Shown here: piece by piece, positions 49,057-57,625 of the stretch | Layout: each line of letters opens with the position of its first letter | Position numbering within the stretch: the first letter of the stretch is position 1 | Position numbers and translations under genes: made by a program | From: Streptomyces sp. NA02950 | GTDB lineage: Bacteria > Actinomycetota > Actinomycetes > Streptomycetales > Streptomycetaceae | Assembly (NCBI RefSeq): GCF_013364155.1 | Contig: NZ_CP054916.1 | Coordinates: forward strand, 6,383,001-6,447,000 | Reading direction: 5' to 3' | Length of the DNA: 64,000 nt | The notes under the pieces: generated by a model | The model's database searches: none | What the model was told of the DNA's origin: nothing | The model's input: only the letters and a program-made list of their open reading frames with translations

Positions 49057-49779
49057 ATGACCAGCACCACCACCTCACCCGTCACTCTCATCACCGGCGG
49101 CAGCAGTGGCATCGGGGCCGCCACCGCGCGCCAACTGCTCGACAGTGGGCACCGGGTGGTCGTCACCGGACGCGGTGAGGACCGGTTGCGGCGGTTTGCC
49201 GCGGAGGTGGGAGAGGAGGGGGACGAGGGCGAGCGGTTGCTGACGTTCGCCGGGGACGCGGCCGACTACGCCACCGTGCGGCGCGCCGTGGACCGCACCG
49301 TCGAGACCTTCGGACGGCTGGACACCGTCGTGGCGAACGCCGGGTTCGCCACGCATGACACCGTCGCCGACGGTGACCCCGAGGGGTGGCGGGAGATGGT
49401 GCTGACCAACGTCCTCGGGCCCGCGGTGCTGATACGCGCCGCACTGGGGGCGTTGAAGGAGACGCGGGGGCGGATCGTGCTCGTGGGGAGCGTGGCGGGG
49501 TTCGTCCATACGCCGGGGAACCTCTACGGGGCCACCAAGTGGGCCGTCACCGGTCTGGCCGAGAACACGCGGCGGATGGTGACCGGAGACGGGGTCGGGG
49601 TGACGCTGATCGCGCCGGGGCGGGTGGAGACGCCGTTCCGGGACGGGCTGGGCGGGTTGCCCGAGGGGCAGCTGCTGACGGCCCATCAGGTGGCCGAATC
49701 CGTCGTGTGGGCCATCAAGCAGCCCCAGGGGGTGGACGTCAACAATGTGATCATCAGGCCCATCGGACAGCCGGTGTAG
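49057..49779 (+). CDS. short-chain dehydrogenase/reductase
   Basis: A 240-residue classical SDR: cofactor site TLITGGSSGIGAATARQLLD, TVVANAGFATHD, catalytic Ser in VLVGSVAGFVHTPGN, Tyr and Lys in LYGATKWAVTGLAEN, and VTLIAPGRVETPF. A MerR-type promoter lies upstream, so it is probably induced by a specific stress or ligand. The substrate is unknown. Confidence 0.92.
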   Translation: MTSTTTSPVTLITGGSSGIGAATARQLLDSGHRVVVTGRGEDRLRRFAAEVGEEGDEGERLLTFAGDAADYATVRRAVDRTVETFGRLDTVVANAGFATHDTVADGDPEGWREMVLTNVLGPAVLIRAALGALKETRGRIVLVGSVAGFVHTPGNLYGATKWAVTGLAENTRRMVTGDGVGVTLIAPGRVETPFRDGLGGLPEGQLLTAHQVAESVVWAIKQPQGVDVNNVIIRPIGQPV

Positions 49780-49916
49780 TGCCTGCCAAATGGCTTCAGC
49801 CGCCGTGTCCGCACGGCTGATCGGTCTAAGCGACCGTGTCGGTTCCACCACCTGAATCCGCCGCTCGCAAGGCTGCATGCAGGCATGTGTTTGCAGAAGA
49901 CAAGAAGGGCGGCTCG

Positions 49917-50393
49917 ATGAGACAAGTGATGCGAGCGATGGCCGTGGGCGCTTCCGCGTTCTGCGCTGTGGCGTTCGGCGGAGTCAGCGCGGCACAGGCG
50001 CAGTCGTGGCCTTCGAGCGACGCACTGATCGCCTCCGCCCTGGGCGGGACGGTCCAGGAGAACCACTGCGAGACCAACGTCGGCCCGTACAGCCCTGTCG
50101 CCGGGGGGTCGGGCGACACCAACATCGGTTCCAAGTGCTCCAACGTGAGTATCCGCACCGTGTCGGAGCACCGGCAGGATCAGCACCGGCAGGGCCAGCA
50201 CCGGCAGGATCAGCACCGGCAGGGCCAGCACCGGCAGGATCAGCACCGGCAGGGCCAGCACCGGCAGGATCAGCACCGGCAGGATCAGCACCGGCAGGGC
50301 CAGTACGGGCAGGGGCAGGGCCAGTACGGGCAGGACCAGTACGGGCAGGGCCAGTACGGGCAGGACCGGCCCATGGTCATGTCACGAGGCTGA
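49917..50393 (+). CDS. small secreted protein with paired-cysteine motif and long HRQ-repeat tail
   Basis: A 158-residue precursor. Signal peptide VMRAMAVGASAFCAVAFGG ends near AAQAQ. The mature part holds NHCETNVGPYSPVAG then GGSGDTNIGSKCSNV, the same paired-cysteine motif as the protein at 29997-30257. Next come nine HRQ(D/G)Q units and several YGQ(D/G)Q units, a hydrophilic, low-complexity tail rich in Gln, His and Arg. Export plus a repetitive tail suggests a surface or matrix protein. The tail may be slippage-prone. No known family. Confidence 0.8.
   Translation: MRQVMRAMAVGASAFCAVAFGGVSAAQAQSWPSSDALIASALGGTVQENHCETNVGPYSPVAGGSGDTNIGSKCSNVSIRTVSEHRQDQHRQGQHRQDQHRQGQHRQDQHRQGQHRQDQHRQDQHRQGQYGQGQGQYGQDQYGQGQYGQDRPMVMSRG
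50166..50369 (+). repeat. 15-bp tandem repeats coding the HRQ/YGQ tail
   Basis: Units CAGCACCGGCAGGAT and CAGCACCGGCAGGGC alternate through about 50300, then a related CAGTACGGGCAGG unit takes over. The reading frame is kept because units are 15 bp. It is not a CRISPR array: there are no unique spacers. Confidence 0.92.
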
Positions 50394-50439
50394 CTTTCGG
50401 CAGTGTTCCCGTGCCCCGGCCCTCCGAGAGGGTCGGGGC

Positions 50440-51753
50440 ATGCGAATGTCACGACGTCAACTCCTCGGCGGCATCGCCGCCACCGGCGCCACCGTCGCCC
50501 TCACCTCCGTCGCCCTCGCCTCCGGGGCCGAGAGCAAGGAGGGAAAGAAGACGGGGGAGAAGACCGGAGAACGGGCGAAAGAGCCCGTACGGCTCGAGTT
50601 GCCCCGCCCCACCGGCCACCACCCCGTCGGAGTCACCGAACTGCACCTCACGGACCGGACCCGGCGTGAGCCGCGCTGGACCGGGGCGGGGGAACGGTTC
50701 CGTGAGCTGATGGTCGGCGTGTGGTACCCGGCGGCCAGGGGCGGTGAGGCACCGCCCGCGCCGTATATGCGGCCCCGCGCCGCCGACGCGTACGGGGCGG
50801 GCGCGGCGAGGATACTCAAGCTGGAGCCGGGGGACATCGACTGGGCCGGGTTCACCACCCACGCCCGCACCGGCGCGGACATGGCACCCGGCCGGAGCCG
50901 CCGGCCGGTCGTGCTCTACGCCCCGGGGATGTACAACGAACGCACCCTCGACACCACCGCCGTCATCGAACTCGCCAGCCACGGCTATATCGTGGTCACC
51001 GTCGACCCCACCTACGAGGCGCACGCCGTGGAGTTCCCCGGCGGCCGGGTGGTCGAGGTGGCGCCCGGCCTCGGCGCCATCGAACCGGTCGCCGCGCGCA
51101 ACAAGGCCGCCCTCGACGTACGCGTCGCCGACATCCGCTTCGTCCTCGACCAGGTGGAGGCCCTCAGCCGGGGTCGGGTCCCGCACACCCTTCCGCGCGG
51201 TCTCGCCACCGCCCTCGACCCCTCCCGCATCGGCATGTTCGGGCATTCGCTCGGCGGTATGGCCACGGCCGAGACGATGCGACTCGACCGCCGGATCCGG
51301 GCCGGGGTCAATCTCGACGGGCCGCTCGGCTACGACTGGGCGGATCCCGATCAACTGCTGCCGGTCGCCCGTACCGGTCTGGACCGGCCGTTTCTCCAGA
51401 TGGGCGCATGGCTGACGACGTCCGACTCCCGCCGTCCGCACACCCACCGTCACTCCCCGTCCTGGCGGGCGATGTGGCGCAACTCCACCGGCTGGAAACG
51501 TGATCTGTGGACCGAGACCGCCGAGCACAACTCCTTCACCGACTACCAGACGGTGCTGCCCGGTCTCGCCGAACACTTCACCCTGCCGAAGGGGCTACCA
51601 ACCCAAATGGTCGGCCGGGTTGACGCCCGGCGGTTCACCGCGAGTCGACGGGCCTATCTCACCGCGTTCTTCGAGCAGCATCTGCGCGGCCGTCATCAGC
51701 GGTTGTTCGACGGCCCTTCGCCCCGCCACCCGGATGTGCGTTTCATCGACTGA
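50440..51753 (+). CDS. secreted alpha/beta hydrolase, PAF-acetylhydrolase-like
   Basis: A 437-residue exported lipase/esterase-like enzyme. The start MRMSRRQLLGGIAATGATVA carries a Tat twin-arginine motif. The hydrolase domain resembles platelet-activating-factor acetylhydrolase isoform II: VGVWYPAARG, RRPVVLYAPGMYNERTLD, the nucleophile elbow IGMFGHSLGGMATAE, AGVNLDGPLGYD and a His in AEHNSFTDYQ. An Asp for the triad is likely in GVNLDG. The actual substrate may be a phospholipid or another short-chain ester. ATG 50446 is a possible alternative start. Confidence 0.88.
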   Translation: MRMSRRQLLGGIAATGATVALTSVALASGAESKEGKKTGEKTGERAKEPVRLELPRPTGHHPVGVTELHLTDRTRREPRWTGAGERFRELMVGVWYPAARGGEAPPAPYMRPRAADAYGAGAARILKLEPGDIDWAGFTTHARTGADMAPGRSRRPVVLYAPGMYNERTLDTTAVIELASHGYIVVTVDPTYEAHAVEFPGGRVVEVAPGLGAIEPVAARNKAALDVRVADIRFVLDQVEALSRGRVPHTLPRGLATALDPSRIGMFGHSLGGMATAETMRLDRRIRAGVNLDGPLGYDWADPDQLLPVARTGLDRPFLQMGAWLTTSDSRRPHTHRHSPSWRAMWRNSTGWKRDLWTETAEHNSFTDYQTVLPGLAEHFTLPKGLPTQMVGRVDARRFTASRRAYLTAFFEQHLRGRHQRLFDGPSPRHPDVRFID

Positions 51754-51911
51754 TCCGGCCGGCCGGCGCGCGACGGGTCAACCTGCCGTCGTGGAGCCAC
51801 CCTCTGGGCAGCGAGGGACACGCCGCCCGGCGGGTGAGGTTCCCGCGGCCCGGTCCGCGGTGCCGGTAGCTGTACAGGAATCCGCTCCCCGCACACGGAG
51901 GTAATCCGTCC

Positions 51912-52427
51912 ATGCGCAACCGTCATCGCATCGTCGGCGCCGTCGCCGTCGTGCTCATCTCGGCACCGGCCGCCCACGCCACGGCATCCGGCGCCACGGA
52001 CTCCGACTTCCCGGCCGTGCCGTCCCGGTCCGACCTCGCCCCCGGGCTGGACCGGTCCGCCGTGCCCCTGTCATGGGGCGACAGCCTGACCGTCGACCGC
52101 ACCGGTTATGTCACCCGGGGCGGCACCGTCACGGTGTACGGCAGCTTCCGGTGTTCGTACGACGAATCGGACAGCTCGCACGCCAGCATCCTCGTCACGG
52201 TGACGCAGGGCGCGGAGCGGCACGCCGTCGGCGCGGTGTCGGCGCTCTGCGACGGGCTGCGGCACCGCTGGGTCATCGCGGGCAACGGCGGCGCCCGGTA
52301 TGTGCGCGGACCGGCCTACGTCGATGCGCGGATGGTGAGGTTCGGCGCCCGCGGTGGCGTCGTGCCCATGCCGCGGACCGTGGCCGACACCGAGCACGAG
52401 ATCAAGCTCATCAGCCCCGTGAGCTGA
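51912..52427 (+). CDS. small secreted protein of unknown function (DUF6299-like)
   Basis: A 171-residue exported protein with a signal peptide (HRIVGAVAVVLISAPAAHA). The mature part looks like one beta-sandwich: LTVDRTGYVTRGGTVTVYGS then FRCSYDESD, VTVTQGAERHAVGAVSALCD, HRWVIAGNGGARYVRGPAYV. Two cysteines likely pair. The pattern reminds me of DUF6299 proteins, but this is a weak recollection. A 13-bp-stem hairpin follows. Confidence 0.6.
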   Translation: MRNRHRIVGAVAVVLISAPAAHATASGATDSDFPAVPSRSDLAPGLDRSAVPLSWGDSLTVDRTGYVTRGGTVTVYGSFRCSYDESDSSHASILVTVTQGAERHAVGAVSALCDGLRHRWVIAGNGGARYVRGPAYVDARMVRFGARGGVVPMPRTVADTEHEIKLISPVS

Positions 52428-52434
52428 ACCCGGC

Positions 52435-52465
52435 GGCGGGGCGGCCCGCACGGGGCCGCCCCGCC
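52435..52465. terminator. strong hairpin between convergent genes
   Basis: GGCGGGGCGGCCC (52435-52447) pairs perfectly with GGGCCGCCCCGCC (52453-52465). It serves the secreted-protein gene and, in the other direction, ends directly at the TetR stop codon. Confidence 0.85.
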
Positions 52466-53089
52466 TCAGCTCTCCTCCGCTCCCGCGCCCTCGTCCCCGC
52501 GCGCCGCCAGCAGCGAGACGAACGTCCGGAAGACCGCGGGCATGTCCACCGCCTCCGGGTCGTGCAGCCACTGGAACTGCAACCCGTCCATCACCGCCAC
52601 CAGCAGCGGTGCCACCTCCTCCGGTGTCTGCCCGCCCGGCAGCCGGTCGCCGAACTCCCCGCGCAGGGTGTCCGCCATATCGGCGCGCACCCGCTCATAG
52701 CGCTGGGTGAAGCACGGACGCGCCGGGTGGTCCCCGGTGACGCTCTCACCGAGGAGCGCGGAGAAGGTCTGGACGATGCCGGGCCGCATCGCGTTGTACT
52801 CCACCAGCGAGTTGAGCAGCGCCAGCGGCCACGCACCCGCGCCGTCGCGCCGAGCGGAGCCGGTGTCCCACTGGTCGCGTTCCTCGAGGACCGCGATGAG
52901 CAGGGATTCCTTGGTGGGGAAGTAGTGCAGCAGCCCCTGCTGGGTCAGCCCCACCCGCTCGGCCACCGCGCCCAGCGTGGCTCCCCGGTAACCGCGCTCG
53001 GCGATCACCTCGAGTGCGGAGCGGACGATCTCCGCACGCCGCTCCTCGCCGCGACTGGTCCCGCTGCCGCGCTCCATCAGCCTGTCCAT
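52466..53089 (-). CDS. TetR-family transcriptional regulator
   Basis: A 207-residue repressor. The N-terminal helix-turn-helix is RRAEIVRSALEVIAERGYRG then ATLGAVAERVGLTQQGLLHYFPTKESLL, standard for TetR. The C-terminal ligand domain has no recognisable signature. It is divergent from a GH3 beta-glucosidase gene with 112 bp between starts, so it probably controls that gene, with a sugar or glycoside as inducer. Two in-frame ATG codons exist at 53089 and 53077. Confidence 0.92.
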   Translation of the reverse strand: MDRLMERGSGTSRGEERRAEIVRSALEVIAERGYRGATLGAVAERVGLTQQGLLHYFPTKESLLIAVLEERDQWDTGSARRDGAGAWPLALLNSLVEYNAMRPGIVQTFSALLGESVTGDHPARPCFTQRYERVRADMADTLRGEFGDRLPGGQTPEEVAPLLVAVMDGLQFQWLHDPEAVDMPAVFRTFVSLLAARGDEGAGAEES

Positions 53090-53201
53090 GCCCTCACCGT
53101 ATGGCACGGCCTATAACGCAATGATAACGGAACCTACCGGTCTACAGGGAATCGGGTTCAGGATGGCGTGCGGTCCACGAACGCGACGAGGAGGCCGAGC
53201 C

Positions 53202-55760
53202 GTGGCAGATCCGACCACCGTCACCACCGACAGCGCCGACAGCGCCGACACCAGCACCCGCGCGGCCGTGGAGAAGGCCCTCGGCAGGCTGGATCTCGAC
53301 ACCAAGGCCCGGCTGCTCTCCGGGCAGGACTCCTGGTCCCTGCCCGCCGTCCCGCACATCGGGCTCCGCTCCGTGGTGATGTCCGACGGCCCGATCGGTG
53401 TCCGCGGTGTGCACTGGACCGCCGACGACCCGTCCGTGGCCCTGCCCAGCCCCACCGCGCTCGCGGCGACCTGGGACCCGGAGCTGGCCCGTCGCGCGGG
53501 ACACCTCCTCGCCCAGGAGGCGCGGCGCAAGGGGGTCCACGTACTGCTCGCACCCACCGTGAACCTGCACCGCTCACCTCTGGGCGGGCGCCACTTCGAG
53601 GCGTACAGCGAGGACCCGTACCTCACCGGAGAGATCGGCACCGGCTATGTGGCGGGCGTCCAGGACGGCGGAGTGGCCACCACCGTCAAGCACTTCGTGG
53701 CCAACGACGCGGAGACCGAGCGCTTCACCGTCGACAACCGGGTGGACGCGCGGTCGCTGCGCGAGCTGTACCTCGCGCCCTTCGAGGCCATCGTGAAGAA
53801 CGCCCGCCCCTGGGGCGTCATGGCCGCCTACAACGGGGTCAACGGCGCCACCATGACCGAACACCGCGCGTTGCAGCGCGATGTGCTGCGCGGCGAGTGG
53901 GGGTTCGACGGTTTCATCGTGTCCGACTGGATGGCCGCCCGCGACACCGTACGGGCGCTGACCGGCGGCCTCGACGTGGCGATGCCCGGTCCGCGGACCG
54001 TCTACGGCGAGGCGCTGGCCGCCGCCGTCCGCGACGGGCGGGTGCCGGAGTCCGACGTCGACGACGCGGTGCGCCGGGTGCTGACGCTGGCCGCCCGGGT
54101 CGGCGCGCTCGACGGCGCGGCGCCCGCCGTCGCCCCGGCCGACCGGCCCCGTCCGGTCGACGGGGACGCGCTCGCCCGTGAGATCGCCCGCCGGTCGTTC
54201 GTCCTGCTGCGCAACCAGGGCACGCGGGGCACAGATGGCCGGGAGCCGGTGCTGCCGCTGGAGACGACCGGCCCCTGCAAAGTGCGTTCCCTCGCGCTCA
54301 TCGGCGCGGCGGCGCGCGATGCCCGGGTGCTCGGCGGCGGCTCGGCGCTGGTCTTCCCCGAGCACATCGTCTCGCCGCTCGACGGGCTGCGCGCGGCCCT
54401 GCCCGCCGAGGTGCCGCTGACGTACGCCGTCGGCGCCGACCCCACCGATGAACTCGCCCCGGCCGGGGCGGGGTTCGAACTACGCGCGGTGGTCCGGGAC
54501 GCGAAGGGGCGGGTGCTGGGGGAGTCCCGGCTGCCCGGCGGACAGGTGCAGTGGCTCGACGACTTCCCCGACGGAGTGACGTACGAGGAGCTGCACACCG
54601 TCGAGACCGTGGGCACCTTCACCCCGCGCGAGTCCGGTGCCCACTCCTTCGGCACCCGGGGTCTTGGCGGGCTGCGGCTGGTGGTGGACGGACAGGTGCT
54701 CTTCGAAGGGGAGGAGCGGCCGGTGGAGGTGGACGACCCCTTCGAGGCGTTCCTCGGCGCGCCGGTCTGCCGCGGTCGGGTCGAACTCACCGCGGGCGTA
54801 CCGGTGGAGGTCAGTCTGACCTGTGCGGTGGTACGGCCCGAGGGCTCGCTCTGGCGGGCCGTGTGCTTCAGCCTGATCCACCGGGCCCCGGAGCGCGACG
54901 CCGATGAGCTGCTGGAGGAGGCGGTGGCCGCCGCCACCGCCGCCGATACCGCCGTGGTCGTGGTGGCCACCACCGAGAGCGTCGAGAGCGAGGGGTTCGA
55001 CCGCCGGGATCTGCGGCTGCCGGGCCGTCAGGACGAGCTGGTGCGGCGGGTGGCGGCCACCGGCACCCCCACCGTGGTCGTGGTCAACGCGGGCTCCCCG
55101 GTGGAGATGGACTGGCGGGACGATGTGGCCGCGGTGCTGCTGAGCTGGTTCCCGGGCCAGGAGGCGGGGGCCGCGCTCGCCGATGTGCTGCTCGGCGCGG
55201 AGGAGCCGGCCGGCCGGCTGCCGACGACCTGGCCCCGGCGGCTGGTGGACGCACCGGTGCGCGAGGTGGCGCCGACCGAGGGCCAACTCGTCTACGAGGA
55301 AGGCGTGTTCATCGGCCACCGCGCCTGGGAGCGGCGTGGTGCCACCGGCCCGGCCCCCGCGTACTGGTTCGGCCATGGCCTCGGGTACACCGAGTGGTCG
55401 TACGAGGCGATGGACTTCGTCCCGGGCGGTGAGGACGATGTGCTCGGCACGGTGACGGTACGGATCCGCAACGCGGGCGCGCGGGCGGGCCGCGAGGTGG
55501 TGCAGATCTATCTCGCGGTGCCCGAGGGGGAGGACGGGCGCGAGGAACGGCCGGTGCGCCGTCTCGCGGGCTTCGCGCCGGTCGCCGCCGCGCCGGGGGA
55601 GACGGCCGAGGTGGCCGTACCGCTGCGGCGGCGCGCGGCGGAGGTGTGGGACGAGGCCCGCGGCACCTGGCGCCTGGTCACCGGCACCTACACGGCGGAA
55701 GCGGCCCACAGCGCCGCCGACCGCCGTCTCTCGGCCCCGGTCCCGGTACCGGCCCGCTGA
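53202..55760 (+). CDS. glycoside hydrolase family 3 beta-glucosidase with PA14 insertion
   Basis: An 852-residue GH3 enzyme that removes terminal beta-linked glucose or related sugars. Domains in order: (beta/alpha)8 barrel (SDGPIGVRGVHWT, APTVNLHRSPLGGRHFEAYSEDPYLTG, TVKHFVANDAETERF, nucleophile D242 in FIVSDWMAARD), alpha/beta sandwich split by a PA14-like domain at about residues 425-545 (GTFTPRESGAHSFGTRGLGG), the rest of the sandwich (ESEGFDRRDLRLPGRQDELV), and a C-terminal fibronectin-like domain (VTVRIRNAGARAGREVVQIY). No signal peptide is visible, so it likely acts inside the cell on imported oligosaccharides. GAGGAGG precedes GTG 53202. Divergent TetR gene. Confidence 0.95.
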   Translation: MADPTTVTTDSADSADTSTRAAVEKALGRLDLDTKARLLSGQDSWSLPAVPHIGLRSVVMSDGPIGVRGVHWTADDPSVALPSPTALAATWDPELARRAGHLLAQEARRKGVHVLLAPTVNLHRSPLGGRHFEAYSEDPYLTGEIGTGYVAGVQDGGVATTVKHFVANDAETERFTVDNRVDARSLRELYLAPFEAIVKNARPWGVMAAYNGVNGATMTEHRALQRDVLRGEWGFDGFIVSDWMAARDTVRALTGGLDVAMPGPRTVYGEALAAAVRDGRVPESDVDDAVRRVLTLAARVGALDGAAPAVAPADRPRPVDGDALAREIARRSFVLLRNQGTRGTDGREPVLPLETTGPCKVRSLALIGAAARDARVLGGGSALVFPEHIVSPLDGLRAALPAEVPLTYAVGADPTDELAPAGAGFELRAVVRDAKGRVLGESRLPGGQVQWLDDFPDGVTYEELHTVETVGTFTPRESGAHSFGTRGLGGLRLVVDGQVLFEGEERPVEVDDPFEAFLGAPVCRGRVELTAGVPVEVSLTCAVVRPEGSLWRAVCFSLIHRAPERDADELLEEAVAAATAADTAVVVVATTESVESEGFDRRDLRLPGRQDELVRRVAATGTPTVVVVNAGSPVEMDWRDDVAAVLLSWFPGQEAGAALADVLLGAEEPAGRLPTTWPRRLVDAPVREVAPTEGQLVYEEGVFIGHRAWERRGATGPAPAYWFGHGLGYTEWSYEAMDFVPGGEDDVLGTVTVRIRNAGARAGREVVQIYLAVPEGEDGREERPVRRLAGFAPVAAAPGETAEVAVPLRRRAAEVWDEARGTWRLVTGTYTAEAAHSAADRRLSAPVPVPAR

Positions 55761-55765
55761 CGCGA

Positions 55766-55828
55766 GGGCCGTGGGGCGCGGGGCGGGGCATGGAGGGGAC
55801 GCCCCGCCCCGCCCCGGATCCACGGCCC
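55766..55828. terminator. nested two-stem terminator between convergent genes
   Basis: Outer arms GGGCCGTGG (55766-55774) and CCACGGCCC (55820-55828) enclose inner arms GGGGCGGGGC (55780-55789) and GCCCCGCCCC (55801-55810). It lies just after the GH3 stop and just before the SGNH stop codon. Confidence 0.75.
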
Positions 55829-55838
55829 GTACCCATGG

Positions 55839-56777
55839 CTACGGCGCCGAGATGCGGCGGTAGGCCATCGCGGCGAGCTGCTGCTGACCGGCCTTGCTGG
55901 GGTGGAACCAGTCCCACTTGCTCAACTCATGCGTGCTGAAGCGGTAGTTGTGCACGGCCGGGTCGTAGCGGCACAGCGGATCCCCGCCGCAGACGTCCTT
56001 CAGCACCTTGTTGTACGCGTCCACCCGCTTCGCCACCTGTCGCCGGCGGTCCATCGAGGCCGCGTCCAGGGCGTCGGAGTCCTTGAGCATCGAGGGGCAG
56101 ATGCCCAGCTTCCAGATCTGCTTGCCCAGGACGTTCTTCCGCCCCTCCGACCACAGCCGCTTCAGATCGGGCACGCTCGCCACGTACACCTGGGTCTTCG
56201 GCAGCTCGTGCCGCAGCTTGGTGAGGGACGAGGTGAAGGTGGTGCGGAACTCCTCCGGCGAGGTCATGTCGGACACCGAGGCCCGGCAGGCGTCGTTGGC
56301 GCCGATCATCACGGTCACCAGCTCCGGCTTACGGGCCGCGGCGGCCGTGACCTGCGCGGGCAGATCGTCCATCACCGCGCCGGTCTTGGCGAAGTTCCAG
56401 CTGCGGGTGCCCGAGCGCAGCCGCTGGGCCAGGCTGTCCACATCGCTGCCGGTGGACCAGGACACCTCCGGGCAGTCGGAGAGCACGGAGCAGGCGTCGA
56501 AACCGCGGCTGATGGAGTCGCCCAGCGAGGCGATGGAATCGGGGCTGGTGTTCCAGACGATCTTGGGTTTGGCGTGCGGGGACTTTCCGCCCCGGGACGG
56601 TCCCTGCCGGGACGGGCTGTCCGAGCCGCCGAAGCAGCCGGAGGCGCTGAGTACGGCGGCCGTCGTGAGCAGCGCGACACCGGCGCGCGCCGCGGTCTGC
56701 GCGGTCGGACGCACGGCCGTACGCCCGGTCATGGACGCGGTGGTCGACCGCTTCCGGCGTGTCGCGCTGGCCCGCAT
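55839..56777 (-). CDS. SGNH/GDSL-type hydrolase lipoprotein
   Basis: A 312-residue exported esterase/lipase-like enzyme. The N-terminus is long and basic, followed by a hydrophobic segment and the lipobox LSASGC at about residue 48. SGNH blocks: SIASLGDSISRGFDAC with the nucleophile Ser, Gly in NFAKTGAVMDDL, Asn in VTVMIGANDACRASV, and the His in KWDWFHPSKAGQQQLAAMAY. Disulfide-bonding cysteines are plentiful, fitting an extracytoplasmic site. GGAGGGGGAAC precedes ATG 56777. Confidence 0.92.
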   Translation of the reverse strand: MRASATRRKRSTTASMTGRTAVRPTAQTAARAGVALLTTAAVLSASGCFGGSDSPSRQGPSRGGKSPHAKPKIVWNTSPDSIASLGDSISRGFDACSVLSDCPEVSWSTGSDVDSLAQRLRSGTRSWNFAKTGAVMDDLPAQVTAAAARKPELVTVMIGANDACRASVSDMTSPEEFRTTFTSSLTKLRHELPKTQVYVASVPDLKRLWSEGRKNVLGKQIWKLGICPSMLKDSDALDAASMDRRRQVAKRVDAYNKVLKDVCGGDPLCRYDPAVHNYRFSTHELSKWDWFHPSKAGQQQLAAMAYRRISAP

Positions 56778-57103
56778 GGCTGTTCCCCCTCCGACTGTTG
56801 GGTGATACCTCTCCGGGACCGACGGTACGTCACTCCTCCGACTGGCTCGCGCGGTACTTTTTTCTTGTGACAGATGCGCTTCCGGCCGACGTCGAAGGGC
56901 GCTGTGCGGTACGGGCACCTTACGCCGCGTCACATCCTGTCCCTTTTCTTGAGAATTCTGCACGATAAATTTCACTGAAGGTAATGTCGGGACTGGTGCG
57001 GAGGCGATCACTAGGGCAGAATGTCGCGTGGTGTCCCGGGCACGACCGGTACGGGCATGAGGCCGCTGGGGAAGGCGCACCTCGAACCGCACAGGAGGTC
57101 CCG
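56778..57103. other. 326-bp divergent intergenic region, AT-rich in the middle
   Basis: No gene is supported. From about 56855 to 56975 the DNA is unusually AT-rich (runs such as TTTTTTCTTGTGAC and GATAAATTTCACTG), so it probably holds the promoters of the SGNH and DUF3145 genes. I could not fix -35 and -10 boxes with confidence. Confidence 0.5.
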
Positions 57104-57598
57104 GTGACGACACGTGGAGTTCTGTATGTGCACTCCGCTCCGCGCGCGCTGTGCCCGCATGTCGAGTGGGCCGTCGCGGGCGTCCTCGGCGTGCGTGTCA
57201 CGCTCGACTGGATCAAGCAGCCCGCCGCGCCGGGCACCTGGCGCGCGGAATTCTCCTGGCAGGGCCAGGTCGGCACGGCCTCCAAACTGGCCTCCGCGCT
57301 GCGCGGCTGGCATCTGCTGCGCTTCGAGGTGACGGCCGAGCCCTGCGCCACCGCCGAGGGCGAGCGCTACAGTTCCACTCCCGAGCTGGGCATCTATCAC
57401 GCCGTCACCGGTATGCACGGCGACATCCTCATCCCCGAGGACCGGCTGCGCGCCGCCCTCGCCCGCTCCGCACGCGGCGAGAGCGAACTCGAGGGGGAGA
57501 TCGCCAAACTGCTCGGCAAGCCCTGGGACGACGAGCTCGAGCCCTTCCGCTACGCGGGTGAGGGCGCCCCCGTCCGCTGGCTCCACCAAGTCGTCTGA
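57104..57598 (+). CDS. DUF3145 family protein
   Basis: A 164-residue soluble protein of the actinobacterial DUF3145 family: GVLYVHSAPRALCPHVEWAV at the start, TLDWIKQPAAPGTWRAEFSWQG, RYSSTPELGIYHAVTGMHGDILIPEDRL, LGKPWDDELEPFRYAGEGAPVRWLHQV at the end. AGGAGGT precedes GTG 57104. It is conserved next to the fatty acid synthesis genes in streptomycetes, but its function is unknown. Confidence 0.92.
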   Translation: MTTRGVLYVHSAPRALCPHVEWAVAGVLGVRVTLDWIKQPAAPGTWRAEFSWQGQVGTASKLASALRGWHLLRFEVTAEPCATAEGERYSSTPELGIYHAVTGMHGDILIPEDRLRAALARSARGESELEGEIAKLLGKPWDDELEPFRYAGEGAPVRWLHQVV

Positions 57599-57625
57599 CC
57601 GCCCGCCACCTCCTAGCGTGGCGTC

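Noticed and set aside
50166..50369. Regular 15-bp repeats considered as a CRISPR array
   Set aside because: Units touch without unique spacers, stay in frame and code a repeat tail; no cas genes are nearby.
53108..53201. TetR operator around CTACCGGTCTAC between the TetR and GH3 genes
   Set aside because: The symmetry is poor once the arms are aligned; a site is likely there but I cannot define it.
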